From Hydrangea macrophylla (taxonomy: Eukaryota; Streptophyta; Magnoliopsida; Cornales; Hydrangeaceae): DNA of 64,000 nt. The notes under the pieces are model-generated. The model searched no databases and was not told where the DNA came from. It saw nothing but the letters and a program-made list of their open reading frames with translations. Numbering within the stretch: position 1 is the stretch's first letter; every line of letters starts with the position of its first letter. Location of the stretch: the NCBI GenBank assembly GCA_033977485.1, contig CM066989.1, positions 98,041,887 to 98,105,886 of the forward strand, read 5' to 3'. This document shows positions 23,801 to 35,400 of this stretch, piece after piece. Position numbers and translations under genes: made by a program.

Positions 23801-24076
23801 GAAAACAAAAATTCATACGTAAGTGTTCAATTGGCGAACAAAACTCGAGAAATTGTTGTGCTTGAAGTACTTAGGCAAAAGATCTCTAGCGAACTCAGGT
23901 GGGTCCCAAACTACGAAGCTATTGTTGGTAGCACTCCACGATACGATCTTATCGGTCGCCGGATCGTCGACCATGTCGTAGGTTTTGGCGAGAAACGGCG
24001 GCGGAGCATTCGCCGTCGGAATCGGAGCCGGCACCGGAGCCGGAGGCGGCGGCGCTTCGCCGTTGATTGCGTCCAT
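17887..24076 (-). CDS. class A1 heat-shock transcription factor (HsfA1-like)
   Basis: Exon 1 (24076-23819) and exon 2 (19032-17887) join in phase 0 to encode 467 residues, typical of HsfA1. HsfA1 proteins are nuclear master activators that bind heat-shock elements as trimers. Seen: DNA-binding domain at about 26-119 ([39 protein letters not shown]), a long HR-A/B coiled coil at about 150-215 with the class A insertion, basic NLS NKKRRLK (231-237), AHA activator motif [10 protein letters not shown] (407-416) and a C-terminal export signal near [11 protein letters not shown] (450-460). The intron sits at the conserved position inside the domain and is 4786 bp, with donor GTATGA and acceptor AAACAG. 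I chose MDAINGEA as start; an upstream in-frame Met at 24127 is possible. The A1b/A1d/A1e type is not resolved. Confidence 0.96.
20222..20354. mobile_element. 133-bp palindromic MITE in the HSF intron
   Basis: Arms gggatttaattttggcactc and the right-hand complement (ending caattccc) are nearly identical, including ccaaaagttaccattgg. The element is flanked by a perfect 8-bp repeat, tttccaaa, at 20214-20221 and 20355-20362, which suits a hAT-type MITE. The central loop pairs further as tgcatggagtacc-type text. Confidence 0.85.
20811..20982. repeat. (GA)n run followed by a two-copy ~69-bp direct repeat
   Basis: A GA run (20811-20852) is followed by two copies of aaaacaaggacaacaccata plus downstream text, at about 20857-20913 and 20926-20982, separated by a shorter GA tract. 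The copies differ at only a few bases, suggesting a slippage or unequal-exchange duplication inside the intron. Confidence 0.75.
22669..23064 (-). mobile_element. TRIM-like miniature LTR retrotransposon in the HSF intron
   Basis: Two direct repeats at 22669-22813 and 22963-23064 share cgaacccactaggta, aaaccggcttacaag and gggacaggattctaaca. The better-preserved right copy has TG...CA ends (tgtcacgaac ... ttctaaca). On the minus strand, two bases after that copy, tagtaccaaagcagg resembles the initiator-Met tRNA primer-binding site (tggtatcagagc; 9 of 12 bases). Total length is about 396 bp with no coding capacity. The 5-bp flanks acctt and atttc do not match well, so the target duplication has decayed. 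Confidence 0.65.
23190..23818. other. remaining HSF intron sequence, no further element bounded
   Basis: A GC-rich stretch at about 23200-23290 with ggttcgggtgcggg and gggattcgggtagc phrases resembles dispersed repeat sequence. A poly-G run sits at about 23559-23570. The remainder is AT-rich intron leading to the donor at 23818. Confidence 0.35.
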
Positions 24077-24352
24077 GTCGCCGGAGAGATTGATCAATCG
24101 GAGGGTTCGGAAATTTTGATTATTCACTTCTGAGAGTCAAAATTTTAGGGCTTTGGTGGGGGTTTAGAATGCTTGACATTTTTAGGAGAGAGAAAAGAAA
24201 CCCTAGATTTTAGAGAGAGAAATATGATTTTGTTAGAGAGAGACAGAGAGAGAGAGAGAGAGAGGGTGTACGGTCACGGGGAAGAGAGATAGGTTGGGAC
24301 TTGGGAGGGGCACGAAGTGATGAGAGAGAAGATAATGAAATGACTTTAGCAC
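24077..24352 (-). promoter_or_regulatory. 5' untranslated region and proximal promoter of the HSF gene
   Basis: Directly upstream of the HSF start, the minus strand is rich in CT repeats: the complementary (GA)n lies at about 24232-24265, with more GA tracts at 24190-24240. Pyrimidine-rich leaders of this kind are common in plant genes. No canonical heat-shock element cluster (repeated nGAAn/nTTCn) was recognised with confidence. Confidence 0.4.
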
Positions 24353-24896
24353 CCCTATTACTTTTGTCATAGTGATACCCTTTGAGCAAAGCTTAGGCTT
24401 TGTTTTGTTTGTTTCTTGAATTTATTTGAAAAGAAAATGAAAGGAAACTAATGAGAATTTTTATTTATTTATAAGAAAATATTGATAAAAATAAGAAAGA
24501 AAAGAAAATGATATAAATATTTTGAATATTGTGAGTCATTTTTTTTTTCTTTTTTTGTTATATTAACAAAAATAATTATAAATTTTTTATTTTTTATTAT
24601 TATTTTAACATAAAGAAAACTACAAGGAAAAACACAAGAGAATTAGTTTTCTTTTGTTGTTTTTTTTTGTTCCTATTTCTTTTCTCTCACCAAATCTGCA
24701 AACCAAACATAGTCGTAAAGAATAAAAAAATTATTATTAAAATTGTTTAAAGGCTAAAAAATATTTTTGTACAGTGTATTTATGATGAAGTTTCACTTTG
24801 AGGCCCTACATTTTCGATTGTAAAGACTTTAGACTCTCACCGTGAATTAGGGTCTACCATTCGGTAGGGCGAGGAGGGAGTGTTTCCTGAAAATTA
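24353..24896. other. intergenic, no gene recognised
   Basis: A strongly AT-rich stretch with no coding region, RNA gene or bounded element. Confidence 0.4.
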
Positions 24897-25647
24897 GGGT
24901 AAAATGCATTTTGCACTCTCAAACTATACCATGTTGCATTTTGGTCCCTAAATAAAAAAATTTCGCATTTTTATCCCTCAACTAATATTTTATTGCAATT
25001 TGCCCCCTTCATCACTTTTAGCCGTTAAAAGTGACGGAAAAATTAATTTTAATTGCATGTACACCCCCTGTAGTTAGACCTTTTTCATTTTGTTCCCTGT
25101 TTTATTTTTTGGTCAATCAAAAGTGAATTTTATTAGATATGAAAAAATCATGAGGAGGTAAAACACACTTCAACAAGTAGCATAACTCAATAAAAGACAG
25201 AAATCTATCAAAGAGCTCAAAAGTATCACTGGTGGACTGTTTGTCAACTTCTTTTTTATGTAATTAAATCACCAAAAATTGTGATTGGAAAAGTTGTCCA
25301 ATGTAGCTTTTGGCCAATTGCAATTGTAGATGCTATTTTGCTAAAATTTTAATTTTAGCTTTTTGAGTTTCATAAGTATTGAAAAAATGACAGTTGTTAC
25401 CATACATGGCCCAAACAGGGGTATGTATGTAATTAAAAATAACTTTTTCCGGCACTTTTAACAACTAAAAGTGACGGAATGGGCAAACTTCCACAAAATA
25501 TTAGTTGAGCGACCAAAATGCCACAAAATGTTAGTTGACAGACTAAAATGCAAAAAAAAATAATAATAATAATAAATAAATAAATAATTTAAGCACCAAA
25601 GTACAAAATAGGGTATAGTTTGAGGGTGCGCAAAATATATTTTACCC
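24897..25647. mobile_element. 751-bp Mutator-like non-autonomous element
   Basis: Termini gggtaaaatgcattttgca and the complementary right end (tgcgcaaaatatattttaccc) are inverted. The inner arms also match, including gccgttaaaagtgacgga versus aactaaaagtgacggaa. Flanks are tgaaaatta (24888-24896) and taaaaatta (25648-25656), eight of nine identical, as expected for a 9-bp Mutator-type duplication. No transposase is encoded. Confidence 0.7.
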
Positions 25648-25859
25648 TAAAAATTAGATGGCGATTCTTTTTGTCTTTGGATCATCACAAGTCCTAGTTC
25701 TTGAAGTGCGCCTTAGATCTGTCCCAGGACATTGTTAAGGTCAATAGGACTCATTAGTGATCCTCTTAGCAAAAGTGGGGCAAAAGGACCGCGTATGTAA
25801 TTCCCTATATTTTTCAGTATTTATTAATACAAGAGATTCTATATACTTCCATTGACCAT

Positions 25860-26052
25860 ACTTTAAATTTTGCTTTCAATCGATCGAAGTGCTCTCAAGC
25901 GATCGAGAGTTTCTGAGTTCAATCAATCGAAACCTTGCCCACATGAATTTGTTACATGTTCCCTTGTTCAATCGATCAAATCGGTCTCAATCGATTGAAC
26001 TTGGCTGATATGCTCTCAATCGATCGAAGTCACTTTAATCGATTGAACGTGT
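25860..26052. repeat. cluster of TTCAATCGATTGAA-type palindromes (left half)
   Basis: Variants of the 12-14 bp palindrome ttcaatcgatcgaa recur about seven times with irregular spacing of 15-40 bp. A second cluster lies at 27580-27755. Removing the solo LTR at 26511-27492 puts both clusters in one continuous host sequence. They are probably part of an old retroelement. Confidence 0.65.
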
Positions 26053-26104
26053 CTGGATATTTCATCCCAGTTTTGCGCTGAATGCCACCTGCCCTTCCCT
26101 TTCC

Positions 26105-26258
26105 CTATATATACTTGTGTGTGTGTGTGGGTTTGGTTGTCCATATTTTGAGAGCTTAATGGGAGAAAGAGTGTGTGTGTGTGTGTGTGTGCCTGTTTTT
26201 ATATATATACACACATCCATATACATACATACATATACACACATATTTATATATATAT

Positions 26259-26325
<67 letters not shown>

Positions 26326-26330
26326 CAGAG
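26105..26330. repeat. compound (GT)n/(AT)n/(GA)n microsatellite
   Basis: GT runs at about 26116-26130, 26171-26191 and 26264-26292 are separated by tatata/catacata text and followed by a GA run to about 26325. Open frames on both strands here are artefacts of simple sequence. Confidence 0.85.
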
Positions 26331-26510
26331 GAGAAGAAAGAAGGAGAAGGAGAAGGAGATAGAGACAGAAAAGGACAGGGAGAGGAGGAGGAGGAGCCAT
26401 TAAAGCTCGGAGCTCGCGCTTTGCCAAACACACCTTACGATCTTTTGGTGAGTTCCAAACTCACTCAATAGCATTAGTATAGTGTTTTACAAGTTTTTGG
26501 ACGTGAATAT

Positions 26511-27492
26511 TGTCACGCCCCGAAAATTCACTTACAAAATAATATAAATAATTGCCTTAAAATTTGTAAATAGCCAAGTGTGTTTTAAAACAACAAAAAT
26601 AATTACACTTGAGTGCCCAAAATTACAAATAAATTCATTTACATGGTTAGGACTCAAATAACTCAAATCCACATGGTACTCTAATATGCTCCAATTTGAT
26701 TGCTACCAATGGTACCTGCATCTAAAATAACACACGGGGAAGTATACAATATGACAGGAATAATAAAGGCTCACAAGTACAATGAACAACCAAGTCGACA
26801 TAAGAATTACTAGGATCAAATAAAATAGACCAATCACTCAACCCACCCGTTCACACAATTCACCCACTCACCCACAAGAGCATCATACTAGGTTTCTCTT
26901 GGTAACATAGCAATAAGAAGCACCAATCTCACCTCACCGTCTCCATTTCTCGGTCCCTGAGGCCTATTGGATCTTGGTAGGTGCTCATTGCTCATGTACC
27001 CTTTAGTCCCATAGCACTTAACCAAAATAATATATTAATATTATTTAACCAAAAAGACATGAATTCCAATAAAAAGACAACATAAATCAAAATGAGTACA
27101 AATAGGGATGACAAAGAAATTACTCCAGAGATTTTAGAGCATATTGTACACATCCCCGTACCTTAAAAATAATGTTGATCAATTTTTCCGCTCTCTGAAT
27201 ATATATATGTATATGTGTGAATATATATAACTATATGTGTGTGTATCAATATATGTGTGTGTGTGGCCGAGTGAGAGGGAGAGTAGAGAGACAGAGAGTC
27301 TGTGAGAGTTATGAAGTGAATGGTGGGGGGGCTAGGTGTTCATTTATAGAATTACAATGCTTGGGCACCAAGTTCTAGTGGGAATTACTTGTGTGTGTTG
27401 AGCTCACGCGATGACACACACACAGGTAAAAAATAATACAGTTTAAATTCTAAAACCGATACATTTGAAAATAAAAATTACGGGGTATTACA
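26511..27492. mobile_element. solo LTR, 982 bp, TSD aatat
   Basis: The segment begins tgtcacgccccg and ends cggggtatta followed by ca, with TG...CA termini and a short terminal inverted repeat. It is bounded by perfect 5-bp repeats aatat at 26506-26510 and 27493-27497. No internal retroelement domains are present, so this is a solo LTR left by recombination. Confidence 0.85.
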
Positions 27493-28371
27493 AATATTGA
27501 CCCCAAACACCCCCTAGCACCTCTGGACGCTTACTGTCTAGAACTTCTAGAGAAGACGACTCTCGAGGGATTGAACTAGGTTCAATCGATCGAATAGACT
27601 GAGTGTCAATCGATCGAAATGACTTCAATCGATCGAGACCATCTTCACTTCAATCGATCGAGCATACTTCAATCGATCAAATAATCAATCGATCGAATGA
27701 ATTTCGATAGCTTAAAGCTCACTTTTCTCAATCGATTGAAATGGTTTTCAATCAATCGAACTTTAACAGAATGTGGCTGTTCTTTTGAGGTTGTTATTTC
27801 ATAATGCTTAATCGTTTGAAGCGGTTCGGTGTTTCTATTATACGATATTGTGGATTACAGAGGTAATGGGATACGATAATGCGATTGAGATAATATGGTG
27901 AGTACCGTAGTAGGGTTCGGAATGTTAGTAATAATACGACGTGATATCGAGATAAGGTTTGAGATATAACGGTTGGTAACATTGGATAACCTGGTGACTG
28001 AATCAGTGGGGTGTTAGTTACTTTCAATGTGGTGTTTAGTCGAGCGGATGATTTGCTCAAGTTAAATCCAATAAGCGAGTAACAAGGATTTGACCAGGAT
28101 CGTGGGAGTTATGGGTGTACAATACTCGCAAGCGTTCTTAAAAGCGGTTAACAGTAAGAGTTCTTAAAAGCGGTGAACAAGAGTATTGGTACGTCCATAG
28201 ACTAGTCATTATATGAGACGATTATTAGTGCTCGCAAGAGTTTTAAAAGCGATGAACAGTAAGAGTTCTTAAAAGCGATGAACAAGAGTATTAGTATGTC
28301 GTGATGACATAATTAGTTCATGGTAGTCAGTCGGGGTTGGTACAGTCAGTCTTAGAGTTGGAAGATGATAA
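27493..28371. repeat. host repeat sequence with second palindrome cluster and a duplicated block
   Basis: Palindromes of the tcaatcgatcgaa type recur at 27580-27755. Further on, blocks at about 28124-28191 and 28230-28298 both contain ctcgcaag, cttaaaagcg, gaacagtaagagttctt and gaacaagagtatt, so a ~105-bp unit is duplicated. No coding region is supported. The sequence resumes at 37790 after the nested insertions. Confidence 0.55.
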
Positions 28372-30772
28372 TGTTAGGAAACTGCGTTCCCAGATTGCTT
28401 TGACAACGCATATATGTTAGTACTGCAAAAAATTATGTGAAAAATACAATAACCCTACAAGGGCAGAACTAGGGTTTCCTTAAACTGCTAAAACAGATTG
28501 CTGTAGTAGACGAATCGAGAACACGGGCTCGATAACAGCTCACGATCTTCTATCGTATTCCTTTGCTGCCAAAATATCGAACTGAGTATGGGCTCCTTCG
28601 AAATCCTTTATGTTTCTGCTCTCTCTTTTTACGCCCTCTTTTCTATTCCGAGTTATAATACTCTTGATGGAAAAACACAAACTGAGGAGAGAGCCAAAGC
28701 AGCATATATATATAGGCTACGATAGGGGCCATAAGAAGTCAATAAGGAATATGCTTCCTTATGAAATTAGGAAACTCTAATTCGAACTAAATCAGATTCC
28801 TATTTCCATAAATTATAATTCATACCACTAAAGAATTATAATTGCACTCCTACCCTTATCTCAAAAATATATTTCGAGCTCCATGTTATTAAATTCTTAT
28901 TATCTCCCCATGTTAAGATTACAGATATCCATTAATTAAATATAATTACTCACAATCACACTACAAGAAAAGTGTCTTTTAGTGATAAGATTTTGAGTTG
29001 CAGCTAAAACATTGTGACTAAAATTAGCATTTTTGTGATGACATGTAAGCTGTGACTAAGTATACTTTTTTATCACGAAATATAAGTTGTGGTAAAAGTG
29101 TTGTGACTATTGTTTTGGCGGGAGGAATTTTTTTGTGTGCCGCCAATGGAGGGAAGTGTATAGTGACAACTATATTGAAGGTTTGTGGATAAAAGTTTTA
29201 AAATATTATTCACATGTTTTGTACCGTGACTAGTACTGACTGGTTAGGTTTTATGTAAAGATTTTCTTGACACTAGAAAAGGGTACTCCAGAAGCTTCTT
29301 AAAATAACTCTCACACCATAAAGAGATCTCTTATCTCCAATGTCTTTCCCTTTCTCTCTCTCTCTCACTTCCCTCTTGTTCTCTACGAAGCATAAGCCAT
29401 AACATCTACGCCCTAGTTTTCTCCACTCACTGGCCGGCATATTCTCTGCGACATTCTTTCTCCTCATCGAGACAGCAAGTCGGTAGCCTACTAAAGTCAG
29501 TTAAGTAATTTTCTTCAACATTGTTTAAAATATGTAGGTTAGATTATTATGTAATCTCTTTTGCATAAGCCAATTTCACAAACCTTGGGATTGATTTAAA
29601 GAAAAACACTAATATTGGAGGACATGCATGATGTTCTGGTCATGATTCTTTCAATTACATACCATTTATTTTTCAGATTGCATTGTGGATTCCAAATTTG
29701 ACCTTGCTTGTGTCTTCGATTTTTGGGAAACTTTACATGGTCTATTTTTTTTTTATTGTTTTTTTTTATATAGATTTATTGGGTGACCCTTGGTTGGTTT
29801 GGGTCTGTTATTGAGGTCTCTGGTGGTTTTTTGTTTTGGTGGTTTTCTTTTGTAGGGATTAACCTTACCATGTCTGTTCGGGTTCTTGCCCTACAGGTGT
29901 TTGCTTTTTTGCTTAATTGATTGAGAGGCTTTTTCTTGTGCGGTTAGAGGCCTGGGTGTGGGTTATTTTCATCTTGGATTGAAGAATGAGCTGTCATGTT
30001 TGATTTAGTTGATATAATTACAAATGCATGTGGTATAAGGGTCACCCACCATTCTTAGGAATGATTGCCTAATTCTGTACCTCTCTTAGTTGGGTAATAT
30101 AATCACACGGATATGCCTACTTTTTTTTTTTTTAAACAACAGAGCTTAAAAGTTTTATTAGCAAGCGAAATCCAGAGTTACACAATAATTATTACTTGGT
30201 TATATTCTTAGTACTTGTAGACTTTGTCAGTTCTTGGATTTTGTGAGGGAAAAGAAAAAAAAAACATAGAGGAAAACTTTTTCGCTTTTTTGGTTAATTT
30301 GGAAAATGACGAAGAAAATAGGAAAGAAAAAAAAAAGAATAAGTTGAGAACTAAAGTAAACATTTAATTTGAATGTTGCGAATCATTTTCTTACCCTTAT
30401 TCAATTCATATATTACACATACATTTTAGAAAATTTTAATTTTTAACCTTATTTAAGCATGATGGAAAACACTAGGGAACTAGTTTTCCTTCTCCTTTTC
30501 TTTTCCCTCATGAAATCCATGAACCAAATGGAGCCTTAAAGGATGATTGTGGTGCTTTTCATTGATATGAATGAGTTTTCTGTTTCTAAAGTTTTTTTTA
30601 ATTATTTTTTTTTATTTGGTAGGCTGACTTTCGTTTTGGTTCATTGTGTTTATCAGTGTTTGTTGTTCTTTGGAGTAAGTCTTATTTGAATTGTGTTATG
30701 ATCTTATTTGGCTTTACACATAAATTTATGCATACATATCTACATATATATACACGCACATAGCTAGAAAAA

Positions 30773-31455
30773 AATCTATGATACATCCTAGCAGGGGCGG
30801 AATCAGGAATTTGTCTTTGGGGGTGCCGAGTTACTACATAGACTATCTAACAATGACACACCGGGGTTGGTTCTATTTATACACGAGTATACTTTTTTTT
30901 TTCTTATCAATAAGACTACAAATTTACCATGTGATGTTATTTTGTACTGTTTGAAAATTGTTGGGGAGGAGAGTTGTTTGAGTTTATCATAATGAATGGT
31001 CTAATTGTACAGAAAATGCTATTCTACCCAAATCTTGTATCCCAAATAATTCTCAAACACATGTGATTGAAGTTTAGAGTTGGAAAAAAGCAATAAAAAT
31101 GATTTAAGCTGACTAAGGGAGTAGCGTATGTTTTTTTTGTTTGGGAGTGCTAGAAACAACCAAATATAAGGAGTAGTAGATTTTTTTATTTGGGGGTGCC
31201 AACAGACAACAAAATATGAAATATAGTACACATACATATATATTAGCATAAACAATCTACCACATATGAGGGGCGCAATGGCACCCCCCACCTAATACAC
31301 AGTTCCGCCCCTGCATCCTAGTGGTTTGGGTCCCAAAATATTGTAATTTTGAAAACTACTTTGCTTTACAAAAAACCAAAGTAGTTTTTAAAGTTACAAT
31401 ATTTTGGACCCAAATTGGGGTATATGATACATCCTAATGATGTATCATAAAAGAT
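30773..31455. mobile_element. inverted-repeat MITE inside the CACTA element, itself split by a hAT
   Basis: The arm ctatgatacatcctag ... gtttgggtcccaaaatattg is matched in inverted form by caatattttggacccaaa ... gatgtatcataaaagatc. The inner stem (31325-31363 with 31377-31414) is almost perfect. The left arm is interrupted by the hAT element at 30792-31313. Outer limits are approximate. Confidence 0.65.
30792..31313. mobile_element. hAT non-autonomous element, 522 bp, TSD catcctag
   Basis: Ends caggggcggaatc and gttccgcccctg are inverted. Perfect 8-bp duplications catcctag occur at 30784-30791 and 31314-31321, the hAT signature. Subterminal tttgggggtgcc and its complement ggcacccccca also pair. 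No transposase is encoded. Confidence 0.92.
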
Positions 31456-31770
31456 CCCATCTAGCTATCTATTTGTTGGAAATAAAATTGTAATCTACCT
31501 AATTTCGTTTGACCCATAACCTATATAACCTCACCTGCTTTGGTTTCTTGCAAGAAATTTCCTTGATAATTTGAACCTTATCTTCTTGTTATATAAAACA
31601 AAAGTGTTTTCATCTTATTCACTCTTTTGTACTTTACAAACAAATTAAATGAATTCTTTGACTACTTCCAAACTACTACTAATTTTCCATTTGCGGATTT
31701 AAAGAAAGATAAGAAAAATGTAACTTATAAAAAAGGAAGGTAACGATGGATAAAAGTCAAGATGTGTAAC

Positions 31771-31946
31771 GAGTAATGCTTTGGTTTCGAAGTTTGTATC
31801 CCAAATGTGGTTCTTGTAGAGGGATCACCTAAAGTAACATCCTCTAAAAATTATTTGGTCCCACTATTATCAAATGTGGTAGTCGACTACCAGGTGTAAT
31901 GGGAATCAAAATTGGAATACAAATTTTGGAACTATAGCATTACTCA
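31771..31946. mobile_element. 176-bp MITE inside the CACTA element
   Basis: The left end gagtaatgctttggtttcga and the right end, the complement of gagtaatgctatagttccaa, are inverted. Matching continues through agtttgtatcccaa and ttggaatacaaat. The host duplication is not obvious. Confidence 0.7.
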
Positions 31947-32420
31947 TTTTTAATCTATTCCTTATCAACCAAGCAAAGAAAAGTGTTTTCCTATATGGTT
32001 TTTTTTCCCCCTTTCACTTCACTAAATTCACAAATAAAACAGAGCCTCAATAAACGATGATAAGGTATTTTATATTTCACTTTATCAAGTTGTCCTATTA
32101 GTTAATTGATTAATCTTTATGAATGTTATCACGAATTTGCATGACTTGGTTAATTAATATTTTAACATATTTTGCTTAGGCAAAAATGCCACCAATCCTA
32201 TATTCTACCTTTTCCCACATTTTAAGCATTTAAGAATAGACTTGATACTAAATTGTATTTGTATAACTACTTAGAATTGGAATATGATTGGCATGTCAAG
32301 GTACTATATTGTCTTGATTCAAATTACTTTTTTTTTAAACTTTTTTTTTTTACAAACAATGATTTCGTGTTAATGCAAACTACTAATTGACTTGATGCGA
32401 ATTGGTGTACAATAGACCAA

Positions 32421-35400
32421 ATGGAAGGTAGAGGTCGAGCTAGAATCAGCCAAGGACGAGTCGGACCTCAATGTTCATTGAATGGCGAGCTTTTAAACCC
32501 TACTATGGTTGAGTCACCACCTACTGTAGAGCATGTTCCAAGGAGCGAAGTTGGTACGTATTGATTACTAGTATTTGTGTATTTGGTTTTTAGACAAGCT
32601 TACATACTTTGATTTTTAGAAGGCATGAATAATCACATTTGTATATGAATAGGCACACGCATATCTATAAAGAGAGGACGAGGAAAGACTAGAGGCATTG
32701 CATTTGCCAAAAAAAGGCGTGCTGGGGAACAACTTCCCGTCAACATTCCACTATACCTTTATCGAGCTGTTGGAGATAATTCTCAAGAACTGATTACTGA
32801 GTCCGGTATTGTAGTGAGACAAATGGCGCCACTCCAGTATGTTAAATGGAAGGACATTCCAGAAGACGACAAGAGGAAGATGTGGAATTCTTTGAGAGTA
32901 AGTCTGATACCTTTTCTACTTTATGTGATATACTGAAATCCACTTAAAATAGTTCAATTTGTTGATTGTACTTGTGTGGTGTATAGTGAAGAATGAATTT
33001 CTTCTTGTATTATTTAGTTGCTCTCTGCTAGTTCTTTATATGTTTTATAACCTATTAAATTAACAAGATTCTTGAAGATATTTAAAGTCAAGTGAAGGAT
33101 TTTCATAGTTATTATCACCCAGCCCAAGAACAACTTTTATAGTTGTTTGGAATAGTTGCTTAAAATTTGAGAAAATTTGCAAGCATAGCTTGTGAAAGAG
33201 TATATGAATTTTGAAATCAGATTTGGTATGTCGTGTACTCCTTAGCAAATAACTGGGGTAGTGGATTATTACTAACAATAACAATTTTATCTGTCATTGC
33301 AGCAAAAGTTTGCCCTTAATGAAGAACCACACGTCCAAAAAGCTGTGTATAGGCAATTGAACAACCAATACAGGTCATATCGATATAGGTTGCACAAACA
33401 ACATTACCTTGTATATGAAGTTGATGAGATGAGACTGCAAAATCGTCCATCAGGTGTTAGCCAAAGTGACTGGGAACATCTTGTCAAATGCTTTGGATCT
33501 GATGACTTCAAGGTAAAAGTTAATTCATTTTGATATCACAAATCATTCCTTTATTCATGTCTTTTGTTTATGCTTTTCCAATTCGATACAGAAAGTTAGT
33601 GAAAGAAACAAAAAGAATCGGCAAAAGCAGAAGATCAGTCACATTTCTGGAACAAAGGGCTTTGCAAGGATCAGCCATGATAACTTAATCTCATTAAAGT
33701 CTTAATTTCCATTAGATATTATGATAATTAGAGAACCTAATATTGGCATTAATTTATGTTACAGCGTGATCGAACTACAGGAGAGGAACCGACGCGAACT
33801 GTCTTGTGGCATTTGACGCGATTCAGCAAAAAAAAGAACAAATGGGCAGATGAAACTTCACAGGAAATCTATGTAAGTTACATGTTCATAGAACTTTTCC
33901 TAATTAAGCTTAGCTATTCCATTTTAGATTCATCAATAAGCCCTACTCCTCTACAAGATAAAAAAAATTGTAGAACTTTGTTTGTGCTAGTTGTGTCTAT
34001 CCCAATGTTGTAGTATTTAGTTTTGGGTAACATGGGAATTGGATGAGCCCTTAGAATGACAACGTACATATGTTTTTGGTATTTAAATAATGATCTTGGT
34101 CTCTTGTGTGTTTAAGACCGCATCAAGTAGAGTTGTTCCAAACACCATTGGATTATGATGACTTATGATCATAAAAATAGAAGACTGTTCTAGCTTGTGA
34201 AGCAATTCTTGGCAGACTTATTTAGGCATGTTTTGGCTTATTTCTGTTTTATTCACAAAATTGTATTTGTTCATTTGTGCATTTTTGTGTATAAAAATTG
34301 CAACTTTTAAATTGTTTTTCGGGTTCCAATTACATGCAGCCCAACATTTTGGTACGCTATTGATATTGTGTTGCCCAACAGTTTGAGTTAGTTTTAGAGC
34401 AATCGAGACTTAACAATAACAAGTAAAACTGTGAAAATTTTGTAATTAAGGAAAATAAAGAGGACTATGATAGCTTTTATGTTTTGCGAGTCAATTCCCT
34501 TTTTCTTTTTTCGAGCTTCTATTATATTTTAAATTTATATTTATTGCTGATGTAGTTAAAGTATGGAGGAGATTATTAATGAAATCCCTAGTAAAATTGT
34601 ATTCTTCCTCTCTTCTATACTTCAAATCAGAGAACCTAGAGCTGCTAGAGATCTCATCGAGTTTGCCACGGCTAGAGAAGATGATGAGGGCAACCTCAGC
34701 ATCACAAAGAACAGTGAGCTCATATGCCTTCTTGAGAAATCATTCCTTCTCTTAACAAAAGTACTGGCCTGTTAAATTAGTTCTCTATCCTCTTCAGTTC
34801 AACTTTCCCTCCCCCTGTTTCTTTTCTCTCTCTACAAGAAGTACTGCCCTCTTATGTTCCTCTCAGACCTCTCTATCTAATTATTCCACTCTTCCTTCTA
34901 CCAGTTGGTTCCTTTCTTTCCTCTCAAGTCCACTTTAAATTAAAACCCCAGGTTTCAAATCAATCCAAACAAACTCTGGGGATATTTGTACCATATGCTC
35001 CCCAATGAATCGACGCTTTCTCTCACGAAAACGTGAAGCAATCACCCCCAAAGTAGACCAGATCCTCAAGGCCACCCAATAGTGTCAAAAAAGATAACAA
35101 CAAAGTCAGAATAAATCGTTAACACATCCAAAGCCCCCAGCAATTATCAGGAACCTGATGCATTAACTGGATTGAACAAGAATGGCACCCATTTAGTAGC
35201 AGCAAACATATTTAGGAATAGCATTGACTTATCCCTTGAGTGTGCAAATAAAATCAGCCATTATTTCAGACTGCTACATGTTTAGGAGTAGAAGTATTTA
35301 TTACTGATAATTAATTTTCCCTCCAGTGATTCAAACCAACTCTGATCTTGTAAAGTGGTGGCAAGTTGATCCAGGGCTTGGCAATGTCTAGTTCTGTTAA

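Noticed and set aside
26062..26471. Open frames of 76-123 codons on both strands
   Set aside because: They consist of Cys/Val, His/Thr and Arg/Glu strings produced by GT and GA microsatellites.
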